Of a stretch of 64,000 bases of DNA, positions 1-9,125 are shown one piece after another (the first letter of the stretch is position 1; the number at the start of each line of letters is the position of its first letter). The notes under the pieces were generated by a model. It was not told the DNA's origin. It ran no database searches and saw nothing but the letters and a program-made list of their open reading frames with translations. The translations under genes were made by a program, and so were the position numbers. Source of the stretch: Scalindua sp964584595 (lineage in GTDB: Bacteria > Planctomycetota > Brocadiia > Brocadiales > Scalinduaceae); assembly GCA_964584595.1 (NCBI GenBank), contig CAZPAM010000002.1, positions 72,022 through 136,021 on the forward strand, written 5' to 3'.

Positions 1-1083
1 TGCTAACGATAATTCATCGGCAGGCTTGACAAGCCAACCATTTTCCCCGTTTTTCACGATATCAGGTATGCCACTTATCTCACTTGCAAGCACAGGTATG
101 CCACAAGCCATAGACTCCTGTATTACAACCGGCATACCTTCAGTTTCACCCTTTCTATCAAAAACTGATGGCACAACTATAACATCACCTAAAGAATATA
201 TCTCAGGCAAGAGTTCATTCTTCGTCCATCCTAAAAACCTCACATTATCTGAGACCCCATATGCTTCTACCAGCTCTGCTATATGATTATATAAAGGCCC
301 TCCGCCGACAAGAATAAGTTTAAATTTGTGGCCCTTCTCTTGTAATATTGCAGAAGCTTTGATTAAAAACTCTATCCCCTTTTTCTCTGAAAACTTACCA
401 ACAAAAAGAAAAGTGAAAATATTGCTCAAGTTAAACTTGACTCTTAAACTGTCTTTATCCTCAGAATATTTAAACTTATTTGTATCCACACCCATAGGTA
501 TAATATGGCTTGTTATATCTTTATGACTTACTTCTCTAACCTGCTCTTTAATGTAATTACTTACAGGAAGCATTATGTCTGTTCTCTTTAAGATAAACCT
601 GCAAATATGTGTACCCAAAATACCATATCTCTTGAGCATGAAGATATCTGCGGCATGAACTGTCAGGACATGATTAAATTTTAAGAGGCTTCCAATTAAT
701 GCACAAATTAAACCTTGAGGCACAATCCAGTGAGTATTAACTATATCTATCTTGTGCTTTATTACTACATTGATTGTGGCCAAACATTGAAACATTAAAA
801 AACAAGGAATTTGCAAGTATGCCAGGAGGTTACTCTTTAAATCACTTAAAAGCCCTTCACCACTCCCAAGAATCTGAAGTCTTAAAGGTAAAAAATATAT
901 AAATCTATGTATTTTCAATCCTTCTGACTCTTCGTAAAGCAACAAGCCGGCAGAGTGAGGTACAAGTACGTGTACATCGTAGAAGCGACATAACTCCTTT
1001 GCAAGGTCGAAGACAAATCGAGCAGAGACAGCATCATCTTTGCTTTTAGGAAAAGTACTAGTTAGAATAAGAAGCTTTTTCAT
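1..1083 (-). CDS. GT4-family glycosyltransferase (C-terminus outside window)
   Basis: Read on the minus strand from an ATG at 1083, the frame is open to the window edge (361 residues). It starts MKKLLILTSTFPKSKDD, typical of the N-terminal acceptor domain of GT-B group 1 transferases. It has the LVGGGPLY donor-site loop, and near the cut end an E-x7-E element (EGMPVVIQE after GET) followed by SMACGIPVLASEISGIPDIV, the GT4 signature that binds the nucleotide-sugar phosphate. It likely adds a sugar to a lipid-linked oligosaccharide at the cytoplasmic face. It is the most downstream gene seen of the minus-strand polysaccharide block and lies 31 bases after the methyltransferase. Donor and acceptor cannot be told from sequence. 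The family is secure; the C-terminus is missing only because of the window boundary. Confidence 0.9.
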   Translation of the reverse strand, partial: MKKLLILTSTFPKSKDDAVSARFVFDLAKELCRFYDVHVLVPHSAGLLLYEESEGLKIHRFIYFLPLRLQILGSGEGLLSDLKSNLLAYLQIPCFLMFQCLATINVVIKHKIDIVNTHWIVPQGLICALIGSLLKFNHVLTVHAADIFMLKRYGILGTHICRFILKRTDIMLPVSNYIKEQVREVSHKDITSHIIPMGVDTNKFKYSEDKDSLRVKFNLSNIFTFLFVGKFSEKKGIEFLIKASAILQEKGHKFKLILVGGGPLYNHIAELVEAYGVSDNVRFLGWTKNELLPEIYSLGDVIVVPSVFDRKGETEGMPVVIQESMACGIPVLASEISGIPDIVKNGENGWLVKPADELSLA

Positions 1084-1114
1084 TACGATCTGACACCTTC
1101 ACTCCTTTGATATA

Positions 1115-1915
1115 CTAACGCTTATTAGCTATTACCAGTATTGAACCTGCGCTTGTCCATCTTAAAATTTTTTCCAATAAATTACCTGTAAAAACGGCCA
1201 GTTTATTTTCACCATCGTAACTATCCCTACTCCTGAAAATACTGCAAAATTCCACAAGGCTGAATATGTGATCCACCGGTATAACCTTCTCTATAATAAA
1301 CCCACTCTTTGATATTGCATCTTCCAATTCCTTCACCTTAAAATATCTCTGGTAGTAGCAAACCCTGGAAGGTTTATTGAATATGTTACGTATAAACGAG
1401 TTGTGTTTTAAATAATCTAAAGGCTCTTTTATTTTCAAAAATATGTTCTTGTATGGAACAGTCAGTATCAGTTTTCCTTCAGGCTTTAAAACTCTATAAG
1501 CCTCATTCAACACACCGTCAGGGCCCTCTGCAAAATGTTCTATAACTCCCCAGGATAAATAGGTACTGAAATAGTTAGCTTCAAAAGGCATACTTCTCAC
1601 ATCAGCAGTATATACCTCCAGGGTAGCGTCATAAGCCTTAACCTTATCTATACATTCCTGTTGATAATCAACTCCAACCATTTTATATCCCAACATGCTC
1701 AGCTTGATAACCCACGGTCCAAGGCCACAACCGGCCTCTAATATACGTCCGCCTTTCGGAAGATAATCAACAATAATACCTAAGAACTTTTTGACCCGAG
1801 GATAGCTAAATACTTCCATGATAGTCTCGATATCAGTATTTATCCAATTTTCACCCCATGCCTCTTTTGTGACTCTATTAATACTGTCGATGTCACTATC
1901 TTCAATTTTATGCAT
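1115..1915 (-). CDS. Class I SAM-dependent methyltransferase
   Basis: A 266-residue protein with the Rossmann methyltransferase core. Motif I (ILEAGCGLG) is at residues 58-66, the acidic end of strand 2 is VGVDY, and a post-motif WGVIEHF..EVLK-type region fits Methyltransf_11/UbiE-like enzymes. A C-terminal extension of about 100 residues is family-specific. Within a polysaccharide cluster the likely job is O-methylation of a sugar or of the lipid-linked glycan, but the substrate is inferred from context only. Its ATG lies inside the end of another open frame (1908-2126), so the upstream sequence may once have been coding. Confidence 0.85.
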   Translation of the reverse strand: MHKIEDSDIDSINRVTKEAWGENWINTDIETIMEVFSYPRVKKFLGIIVDYLPKGGRILEAGCGLGPWVIKLSMLGYKMVGVDYQQECIDKVKAYDATLEVYTADVRSMPFEANYFSTYLSWGVIEHFAEGPDGVLNEAYRVLKPEGKLILTVPYKNIFLKIKEPLDYLKHNSFIRNIFNKPSRVCYYQRYFKVKELEDAISKSGFIIEKVIPVDHIFSLVEFCSIFRSRDSYDGENKLAVFTGNLLEKILRWTSAGSILVIANKR

Positions 1916-2126
1916 AATCTACCTTGTAAAAGAAATCTCTTTCACTCATATACTCTACCATCTTTCTCAATGTCTGGTGCAAGTCTTCCTTCTTGAACCG
2001 TTCACAGAGCTTCTTTAGTGCGCTAATCTGCTCCTTTGGCAGGATAAATTGTGTATGAATTCTTTTTCTAAAAGAGTAGAATTTATGGTGTGGTATAAAT
2101 TTACTTAGAATTTGTTTTGGATTTAT
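1908..2126 (-). pseudogene. Possible 3' remnant of a gene upstream of the methyltransferase
   Basis: A 72-codon open frame without a convincing start begins inside the end of the GT2 gene and stops at 1908-1910, overlapping the methyltransferase ATG in a different frame. The reading is strongly charged and protein-like (KEQISALKKLCERFKKED, then LRKMVEYMSERDFFYKVDYA). I recognise no family. The overlap of a stop with the next ATG is what a translationally coupled gene end looks like, so this may be the C-terminus of a gene whose 5' part was deleted. Chance openness in AT-rich DNA is the alternative. Confidence 0.25.
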
Positions 2127-3060
2127 CTAAAGATTCTTTTCTGAGTCTGTAGAGCATTTCTTCGTTAAGCTTCCTGTTTGCTGATATAATATCCCCCAAG
2201 AAACCTATCATAATAATCAAAATACCTATAATCAAACCTATGGCTGCTATAATTAATGACTGGACATGCCCCCCCTGCAACCTTGTAAAATGTGATATGA
2301 GAAACCTGATAATAAGGATTGTACTTATTGATATGGGAACAAGTCCTATCTTAAAGAAACTCCTCAGCGGTTCGTACATAAGATAGATACGAAGCAGAGT
2401 AGATGTCGATCTTAGAACATATGAAGGAATACTTTTTATAAGTCTAGATTCTCTTAGCTTTTGGTTTGTTGATATTTCAACATAGCTGATGGGAATTTCC
2501 TTTCTGCCTGCCTGAATTATTGTCTCCAGGGTATACGTATAGGTTGAAAAAACATTAAGCCTTAATGCAGCATCCCTGCTATATGCCCTGAAACCGCTCG
2601 TTGTATCTGGGATATCAGTGCTCGACAATCTTCGCACAACGTAACTGCCTACCTTCTGAAGTATTTTCTTCATTAGAGAGAAATGTTTGATATTCAGAAT
2701 ATCACGACAGCCGATAACAATTTCAGCTTTCCTATTAAGTATCGGTTTGACCAGTTTTGCGATATCCACACCTCTGTATTGATTGTCGCCGTCAGTATTA
2801 ACAACTATGTCTGCGCCAAGTTCCAGCGATTTTTCTATACCTCTCCGGAATGCCTCTGCAAGGCCGCTTCTTACAGGAAGATTCAATATATGGTCGACTC
2901 CTTCTCCCTTAGCCACTTCAACCGTCGAATCCTCTGAACCATCGTTTATCACGAGAGTTTCAATTTCATCAATACCTTTAATTTTTTTAGGTAAATCCCT
3001 TAAAGTAACAGGTAAAGTCTTCTCCTCGTTATAGCATGGAATCTGGATAATAAGTTTCAT
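2101..3060 (-). CDS. GT2 glycosyltransferase with C-terminal membrane anchor
   Basis: A 319-residue protein whose N-terminal 230 residues form a GT-A domain. The start is IIQIPCYNEEKTLPVTL, the nucleotide-binding Asp lies in VINDGSEDST, and the metal-binding DxD is D90-G-D92. Two hydrophobic segments near residues 238-255 and 270-295 anchor it in the membrane. This layout matches bacterial DPM1/DesK-like polyprenyl-phosphate sugar synthases, which make a lipid-linked monosaccharide for GT-C enzymes or initiate glycan modification. It starts 120 bases downstream of the sulfatase-like gene on the same strand. The sugar donor cannot be told. Confidence 0.88.
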   Translation of the reverse strand: MKLIIQIPCYNEEKTLPVTLRDLPKKIKGIDEIETLVINDGSEDSTVEVAKGEGVDHILNLPVRSGLAEAFRRGIEKSLELGADIVVNTDGDNQYRGVDIAKLVKPILNRKAEIVIGCRDILNIKHFSLMKKILQKVGSYVVRRLSSTDIPDTTSGFRAYSRDAALRLNVFSTYTYTLETIIQAGRKEIPISYVEISTNQKLRESRLIKSIPSYVLRSTSTLLRIYLMYEPLRSFFKIGLVPISISTILIIRFLISHFTRLQGGHVQSLIIAAIGLIIGILIIMIGFLGDIISANRKLNEEMLYRLRKESLDKSKTNSK

Positions 3061-3180
3061 GTGATTTCTTTAATATGCAACTGGCCAGAAAGTCAAAAAT
3101 CTAAATGACACTTTTTCCTGATGCGATTACTCCTGTAATCCAAATAGTCCCAGAAATTAGTTACTGATTTCTCATCATAC

Positions 3181-5358
3181 TCAAACCTTGAACTCTACAA
3201 TATCTTTGACACCATGATAATTCAATGAATCCATAATATGCTTATTAAGTATCTGTATTAAATCATGCTTTATGTCCGGCTCCGCTGTTGCGAAGACATT
3301 CTCTTGTTCTCCCGGATCTACCTCTAAATCGTATAACTCAAACTTTTCTTCGTTCCTTGAGAAGTTTTTAAAAGATGTACCGTCAAACCTGGTACGGTAA
3401 ATAAAGGTATTTCTTTTATTCCTGATTGAAACAGAATAACGATCTATGTACAAGTCTTCACTGATCACAACATCTTTGCGACCTGTAAGTTCATCTGTAT
3501 TTCTCAACAGGGTTTTTCCGTTGAACTTGCATCCAGACTGCAAGTTCAACATATCCAGTATAGTTGGCAGAATATCTATATTTGCCTCTATAAGTCCATG
3601 GTCTACACCTTGCCTATTAAGGCTCTTGGGAAACTTAATTGCCATACCTACATTAACAGATTCCTGATAAAGGTCAAATACATCAATAGGATTGTGTTCA
3701 TTAAAATTGCTTCCATGGTCTCCCATAATAACTAATAAAGAGTCATCATAAACGTCTCTATCCTTAAGATACGCTATAAACTGATCTATTTGATACATGC
3801 AGTAATCCAGTTCTGCTCTGTAAAGATCCTTGAAAAAAGTGCCCTGCTCTTTGTCGAAGTCTAGTGCTCCCTTGATATTTCGATATCTCTTGACATCCCT
3901 GTAAACTTCTTTTTGAGTAACCCTGCTGTAAATCCATTCAAAATCTCTGGGTGGATAATATGGCCAGTGTGCCTCTAATAGATGCAGGTAGAAAAACTGT
4001 CCTTTCTTATAGCCGGACTTGCGGTCCTGCTCTTTCGCCCATGAAAAAACTGATTCCGCAGTAGCAATACCAACCTCCTTATCACAGATTTCGTAATAAT
4101 ACCTGTCAAAGCCGCGGGAATATCCGTAACTTGGTCTGGTTCTGGGGCCAGTACCATATCCATAAGTATCATACCCAACAGAACGAAGCATTTCCGGCAA
4201 AAGAGTAATCCTTTTGTCCAAGCTTTGTTGCAACCTAGGATGATGCTGGTCGTGGTATGAAGTATATAAACCGGAAAACAGCGAAGCCAGCGTAGGCAGG
4301 GTCCATGCACCCTGAGTATATGCATTTGGATATATCACACTTTCGTCAAGAAACTTTGCCATATGTTCGTAGCCATTAATACGCATCTGATCAGATGTTT
4401 GAAAGTAGTCTTTCCTTAAGCTATCCACTACCAGAATATAAATATTAGACTTTCGCCCCGGCAGTTTCTTCTCCGATACCATGGGAAAACTTATGTACAA
4501 ATTCGAATCAACCTTGCTTTTCACAGAAAAAGAAACACTATCAATTACTCCATTTTCAGAATCCTCTGGAAGTTCTATTAATACATCATTCCATTCCCTG
4601 TCCCTGAAATAAGTACGTGGTTTAAACTCTTTATTAAACAGATCTATATCCTCACTGCCTGAACTATGCCCTTTTACCTCTAACCTGGTTGTTGCATCGG
4701 TAAACTCAATTATTCCGACTCCCAATCTCAGTCGCTCACCTTCCTTAACTTTCAGGTTTAACGGTTTACTTCTCTTTAAGATCAGACAATTCCTCACCTC
4801 GCCAGATATCTGCATCTTTTTTAGTTCATGAGAGTCAATGTCTATCAATCTTGAGGAATCCAATTCGGAATCAACTTCTAGATTAAAGACTATTTTTATG
4901 TCAGGCAGCTTTCTTTTTGACAACACCTCTATATATATTATGGAAAAAACCACGCATGACAGAATAAATGCACTAATAATCGCAAGATCACCAAAGACCA
5001 CAAAACATGTAGCTGTCAATTGCGATAAGAATATCTGAAAGAACGCATCGCGAATACATATCTTGTAATCTGTCCTGTATCGCCTGAAATAATAATTAGA
5101 AAAGGCCATCCACAAGGCGACAAAGGAGGCCGTGGCTGCTAAGAGCGATCCAACAGCTGTAAAATAACCATATTTAAGAAACCCTGAGAAAAGGTGGTAT
5201 GTATACCAGCAAAAGATAATATAGCTTACAGAAACCATAGGAACAAGTTTTCTGTTCTGTTGTATAAGGAGGATTGAATTTTGAAGATAGACCAAGAAGT
5301 AACCTATACGCGTCCAATTGGAGAAAGTTAATCTAAATGATTCAAAACAATTATCCAT
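3181..5358 (-). CDS. Membrane-anchored sulfatase-fold enzyme with Thr nucleophile (phosphotransferase-like)
   Basis: A 725-residue protein with about four hydrophobic segments in the first 145 residues, a beta-rich linker to about 300, then an alkaline-phosphatase-superfamily catalytic domain. Metal ligands visible are D312 in ILVVDSLRKDY and the MGDHGSNFNEH motif (D547, H548). At the nucleophile position the sulfatase CxPxR is replaced by W352-T353-L354-P355-T356. A Thr here is what LTA synthases and phosphoethanolamine/phosphoglycerol transferases use, and formylglycine maturation is impossible. A true sulfatase role is therefore unlikely; transfer or hydrolysis of a phospho-substituent on the surface glycan is the better guess. 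It sits between the flippase and a GT2. Confidence 0.8.
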   Translation of the reverse strand: MDNCFESFRLTFSNWTRIGYFLVYLQNSILLIQQNRKLVPMVSVSYIIFCWYTYHLFSGFLKYGYFTAVGSLLAATASFVALWMAFSNYYFRRYRTDYKICIRDAFFQIFLSQLTATCFVVFGDLAIISAFILSCVVFSIIYIEVLSKRKLPDIKIVFNLEVDSELDSSRLIDIDSHELKKMQISGEVRNCLILKRSKPLNLKVKEGERLRLGVGIIEFTDATTRLEVKGHSSGSEDIDLFNKEFKPRTYFRDREWNDVLIELPEDSENGVIDSVSFSVKSKVDSNLYISFPMVSEKKLPGRKSNIYILVVDSLRKDYFQTSDQMRINGYEHMAKFLDESVIYPNAYTQGAWTLPTLASLFSGLYTSYHDQHHPRLQQSLDKRITLLPEMLRSVGYDTYGYGTGPRTRPSYGYSRGFDRYYYEICDKEVGIATAESVFSWAKEQDRKSGYKKGQFFYLHLLEAHWPYYPPRDFEWIYSRVTQKEVYRDVKRYRNIKGALDFDKEQGTFFKDLYRAELDYCMYQIDQFIAYLKDRDVYDDSLLVIMGDHGSNFNEHNPIDVFDLYQESVNVGMAIKFPKSLNRQGVDHGLIEANIDILPTILDMLNLQSGCKFNGKTLLRNTDELTGRKDVVISEDLYIDRYSVSIRNKRNTFIYRTRFDGTSFKNFSRNEEKFELYDLEVDPGEQENVFATAEPDIKHDLIQILNKHIMDSLNYHGVKDIVEFKV

Positions 5359-5382
5359 AAATAATCTTTCGTATTCTGAGGC

Positions 5383-6903
5383 TTAAATTGATTTTGATTT
5401 GATAAATTTATCCCTTAGAATATTAATAATTATATTTTTTGCTCCCGTACGCTTATTTATGTAAAAGGCAACTCCAAGTGAACATATCAGAAACAAAAAC
5501 AGTCTCATCAAGCACTCTAAAATCGGATTCGCAAAACAGATAAAACGTTCAATCAGGAGAATTTCTATTATTATTAACATAAGTGGTGATAAGACGCGTA
5601 CAAAAAACATAATTAAACCTTTCAAATTCTCAAGATAATGCATACCTAAGATAGAAAAGGTTATAAATACCAAAAATGTTGTAAAGGCACTCGCCATGGC
5701 TACCCCCACAATGCCGAAATGCATCTTTACTACAACATAATTCAGGATAATATTCATAATTATTGCCGACATCGACGTAATTACGAGAATGATTTGTCTA
5801 CTCTTTACCACCAGGAGATTTTCCCACAATCCCGAAACAATCATAAAGAATGTGCTGAAAAGCATTGCCTTCATGGCATTCAAGCCGGGATGGAACCTAG
5901 GTATTACATAGTCTACAAATACAGGAAAAGCAATATATACACATCCCAGAACAACAGCCATAATGCATGCAATAATCTCGGTATATGTTAAAACATATTT
6001 CCTGGTATACGACATATCCTCTGTCTTCCCGTAATCCTCGATAAAATAGGGTGAAATAACAGATGCAAAACTTTTTGATACCCCAACCGTATATGAGCGA
6101 GACATAATGGCAATTGAATAATATCCTAATGGTACCATTCCCAGCATCTTGGCTATCATAAGTCTGTCAACACTGTAAAGCAGTACTTTAAGAAGTGATG
6201 AAACAAAGATGGGAAACCCAAACACAATATAATCCTTAATTTTACCCCATAGCAACATGAACCGGAACCTGAAGCCGGCATTGTATTGAATATAACAAAT
6301 GTTAAAGATAACGAGCAGAACACTTGCCACATACATACCGTACAACTTGAATTTGTATACCAAAAGGAAAACCAGCAATAAGTTTATTATGCTGTCAAGG
6401 ATGTATGTTTTGCCCAGAAGTATAAATTTCTTATGACCACGAAGCAGCATGACAAGAAAAGTATAGAACCTCTGCCCAAGAAAGATCAGCGGAATGATAA
6501 GAAACCCAATAAAAAGCTCCTCCGACATTCTGTCTTTTAATATAAACGCTGCAACTAGGATGCATAGTATAACCGGAATACTTATAATCACCAGAAAACT
6601 GAAGACCACATTCTGAACAGTGCCTGCCTCTTCCTTCTCTCCTTTGCCGTTATAAAGCGGAACTTTGTAATACATGGCATTGGCAGTGCCAATGTGTGTG
6701 TAAAGCGAATAATCTATAATTACTCTCACAAGGCTCCATACACCCATATGAAAGGGGCCCAAGAATCGCCTCAGGAAGATAGACACAAAAAACCCTATAA
6801 TCTGGCTTGCATATCCACTAACTCCATATGCTATCATGTCTGTAAGAATATTCTTTTTACGTTCTTGAGTATAATTTTTATCCATTTTTTGAACCATCAA
6901 CAT
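5383..6903 (-). CDS. Wzx-like polysaccharide flippase (MOP superfamily)
   Basis: A 506-residue, highly hydrophobic protein with about 12-14 predicted membrane segments and a short positively charged N-terminus, as in the PST/Wzx family. It carries the family-typical opening (DMIAYGVSGYASQIIGFFVS, then RRFLGPFHMGVWSLV) and VDRLMIAKMLG in the middle. It would flip undecaprenyl-linked oligosaccharides across the inner membrane. The start could equally be the Met seven codons in (MDKNYTQ); no ribosome-binding site decides it. The genes on both sides are glycan enzymes, which supports the role. Confidence 0.88.
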   Translation of the reverse strand: MLMVQKMDKNYTQERKKNILTDMIAYGVSGYASQIIGFFVSIFLRRFLGPFHMGVWSLVRVIIDYSLYTHIGTANAMYYKVPLYNGKGEKEEAGTVQNVVFSFLVIISIPVILCILVAAFILKDRMSEELFIGFLIIPLIFLGQRFYTFLVMLLRGHKKFILLGKTYILDSIINLLLVFLLVYKFKLYGMYVASVLLVIFNICYIQYNAGFRFRFMLLWGKIKDYIVFGFPIFVSSLLKVLLYSVDRLMIAKMLGMVPLGYYSIAIMSRSYTVGVSKSFASVISPYFIEDYGKTEDMSYTRKYVLTYTEIIACIMAVVLGCVYIAFPVFVDYVIPRFHPGLNAMKAMLFSTFFMIVSGLWENLLVVKSRQIILVITSMSAIIMNIILNYVVVKMHFGIVGVAMASAFTTFLVFITFSILGMHYLENLKGLIMFFVRVLSPLMLIIIEILLIERFICFANPILECLMRLFLFLICSLGVAFYINKRTGAKNIIINILRDKFIKSKSI

Positions 6904-6971
6904 TTTAAAAAAGGATACTATTTATGTTTTTTCATATTTTATGAACAAATATTAAACCACACTCTCCCATA

Positions 6972-8861
6972 TCACTGGCTTTTCCCAACAACAATATTAT
7001 CTAGCTCCTGTGCAATTCTTTTAGACGCCTTGCCGTCATCACCGTAATTGAATAGATGCATATTCCTTTTAATTGCTCCGATGGCTTCAGCCCTCTCCTG
7101 GTTGTTATATAAAAGTCTTTTCATCTCAAACTCACAATCCTCGAATGAATTGACCCTTCTAGAAAGCCCGTATTTCCACAATGAACCGTAATTAGTAAAT
7201 CCTCCGGTATCTAGAGTTATAACCGGAATCCTATGTATTAAAGATTCAAGAAGTACTGTAGAGAAATAGCCTATACTCAAATCCACACGCAGAAAAATAT
7301 TTTCGAGGCTTTCTTCGCGGGAAATAGTCAGATTACCCGAAGAATCCAATTCCTTTCTGAACAATTCTGCCCACAGATGGTTTTTACCATGAGGACGTAT
7401 AATAAATTGAATATCCGGCTTTCTTTTTGCCAAAGCAATAAATTTATTAATATGGTCATAAAGCACACACAAACCGATATGAGTCGTAATTACTCCTTCC
7501 GGAAACCATTGATCCTGAAGTATTATTAGCACTGTCTTATCGCGCTTAGAACTGTAGCTAATTCTCTTTCTGTTATCATAATAACTGTCAAATCTTGAGG
7601 CACCTGTCATTATTACTTTCCTGGAATCCACATTCATATTTTTATAAAAATCTCTGTCTATCTCACCAAATACAAAACAATAATCAGAAATCAATGGATA
7701 CATACCGTGCACCACACGCCCACTATATTTATGAACATCAGAATGCATAATCCCTCCGTGTTGCACAACAAGAGTAGATATTTTAAACTTCTTTGCTACC
7801 AGAACCAGCATTCTGTCGTAATACGTAGTATCATTCTCCATGACTATACAGGCAGGAAGCGTCTTCTTTACAACTATAATCATTTTCTTCAAGTCGCGGA
7901 AAACAGTACGAGGCAGGTATTCTTTAAACAAGAGTTCCAGCCTTGGCCATATACAGTTAAAAATGTTCACGTTTCTATAAACGAAGAAATCTGATAATTC
8001 ACTTTTGATACAAATTAAATCATAAACAGGAGCACTGACGATATCTGATTCCCTGTCTTTTCCTAAAAGACTGACTACTCTTATTCCATTCGTATACAGT
8101 TTCCACAGCAACAATGGGCCAATTCTCTTCTGCAAATGAATCTTGTCAAAAGCCTGGAGCCTGGAGGATTTCATAGTACCGCAGAAGTGGTCGAATCCAT
8201 CAAAAAACAGTATCTTCTTCCGTTTCCCCTGGAAAATATTATAAAGTTTGCAAATTCCCGAAAGAACATAATTTATATAACAGGAAAGAGAACGTGTCAG
8301 TGCTTTAAGATTAACTTTTCTTTCTCCAGAAAGAGGATAAGAAAGTTTTACTATTGCTACTTCAACAGAAAAACCCAAATGCTTTAAACATACTTCGAGG
8401 ATATATGGCAGCATACTTGCATCTGCATTAGCTAATTTAAGCTCATTATAGGCAGTACTGTCACCTTCCGCCGTAAAAAGGATTATTTTCCCGGGTTTAA
8501 CATTTTCGATAATGGCTGACATGGAAATAAACAACCTCAGTATATGGGAATAGAAATATATCATGGACCATTCAATGAGATTCCCCAGTTCAAATGAATC
8601 AACATCAGTTATACCTTTACCTTTTGGACGATACCACTTATACCCCCACTCCCTTGCAGTGCGGTAGAGATCATGATACATATCTTTATATTCGAACTGA
8701 TGGAAATTAATGCAGTGAAGCCCCTTGTCCTTCAGGAATAAGAAGGCAGCGTCTGACAACGGAACAACCGGGTAATTCCCTTCTCCGGCATACTTCCTGA
8801 CCTTGTCAAGGTTGTGTCTTATAAGACCAACATCATCAAGAAGTATTATAGTTTCATTCAT
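6972..8861 (-). CDS. GT-B-fold surface carbohydrate protein (CDP-glycerophosphotransferase/capsule-synthesis-like)
   Basis: A 629-residue soluble protein. The C-terminal 250 residues show a GT-B nucleotide-binding half: LVVQHGGIMHSDVHKYSG, then FIIRPHGKNHLW, then LSIGYFSTVLLESLIHRIPVITL. These resemble motifs in CDP-glycerol glycerophosphotransferases, polysialyl/capsule transferases and surface carbohydrate biosynthesis proteins found beside sialic-acid genes. The N-terminal half is not recognisable. It is separated by about 260 bases from the nonulosonic-acid operon upstream, so a role in transferring a nonulosonic acid or polyol phosphate onto the glycan is plausible but unproved. Confidence 0.6.
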   Translation of the reverse strand: MNETIILLDDVGLIRHNLDKVRKYAGEGNYPVVPLSDAAFLFLKDKGLHCINFHQFEYKDMYHDLYRTAREWGYKWYRPKGKGITDVDSFELGNLIEWSMIYFYSHILRLFISMSAIIENVKPGKIILFTAEGDSTAYNELKLANADASMLPYILEVCLKHLGFSVEVAIVKLSYPLSGERKVNLKALTRSLSCYINYVLSGICKLYNIFQGKRKKILFFDGFDHFCGTMKSSRLQAFDKIHLQKRIGPLLLWKLYTNGIRVVSLLGKDRESDIVSAPVYDLICIKSELSDFFVYRNVNIFNCIWPRLELLFKEYLPRTVFRDLKKMIIVVKKTLPACIVMENDTTYYDRMLVLVAKKFKISTLVVQHGGIMHSDVHKYSGRVVHGMYPLISDYCFVFGEIDRDFYKNMNVDSRKVIMTGASRFDSYYDNRKRISYSSKRDKTVLIILQDQWFPEGVITTHIGLCVLYDHINKFIALAKRKPDIQFIIRPHGKNHLWAELFRKELDSSGNLTISREESLENIFLRVDLSIGYFSTVLLESLIHRIPVITLDTGGFTNYGSLWKYGLSRRVNSFEDCEFEMKRLLYNNQERAEAIGAIKRNMHLFNYGDDGKASKRIAQELDNIVVGKSQ

Positions 8862-9125
8862 AAATCACAACCTTCGGTCATTGTCCATGGTCCTATAACG
8901 TGGTCCAAAAAGATTGGAATCTCTTATGCAGTCAATAATTGAATACTTTCTCTTCAGCATTTCCTAGGAAATATTCACTTATCCATTAGCTTACCTGACT
9001 GGAAACATCTGATATATATTACTGGTGTTTCTTTTACAAATATCCCCAACCCGCTCGCCTCAATTGTAGTCGGCATGCACTGCTACATAACTGTTATAAT
9101 CTGATTTTGCTCCTTCAGAAGCTAT

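Noticed and set aside
6931..6945. TTCATATTTTATGAA upstream of the flippase as a third operator of the MarR-like regulator
   Set aside because: The half-sites TTCAT/ATGAA are 5 bases apart here versus 3 in the two real-looking sites, and AT-rich palindromes arise easily. No terminator T-run follows either.
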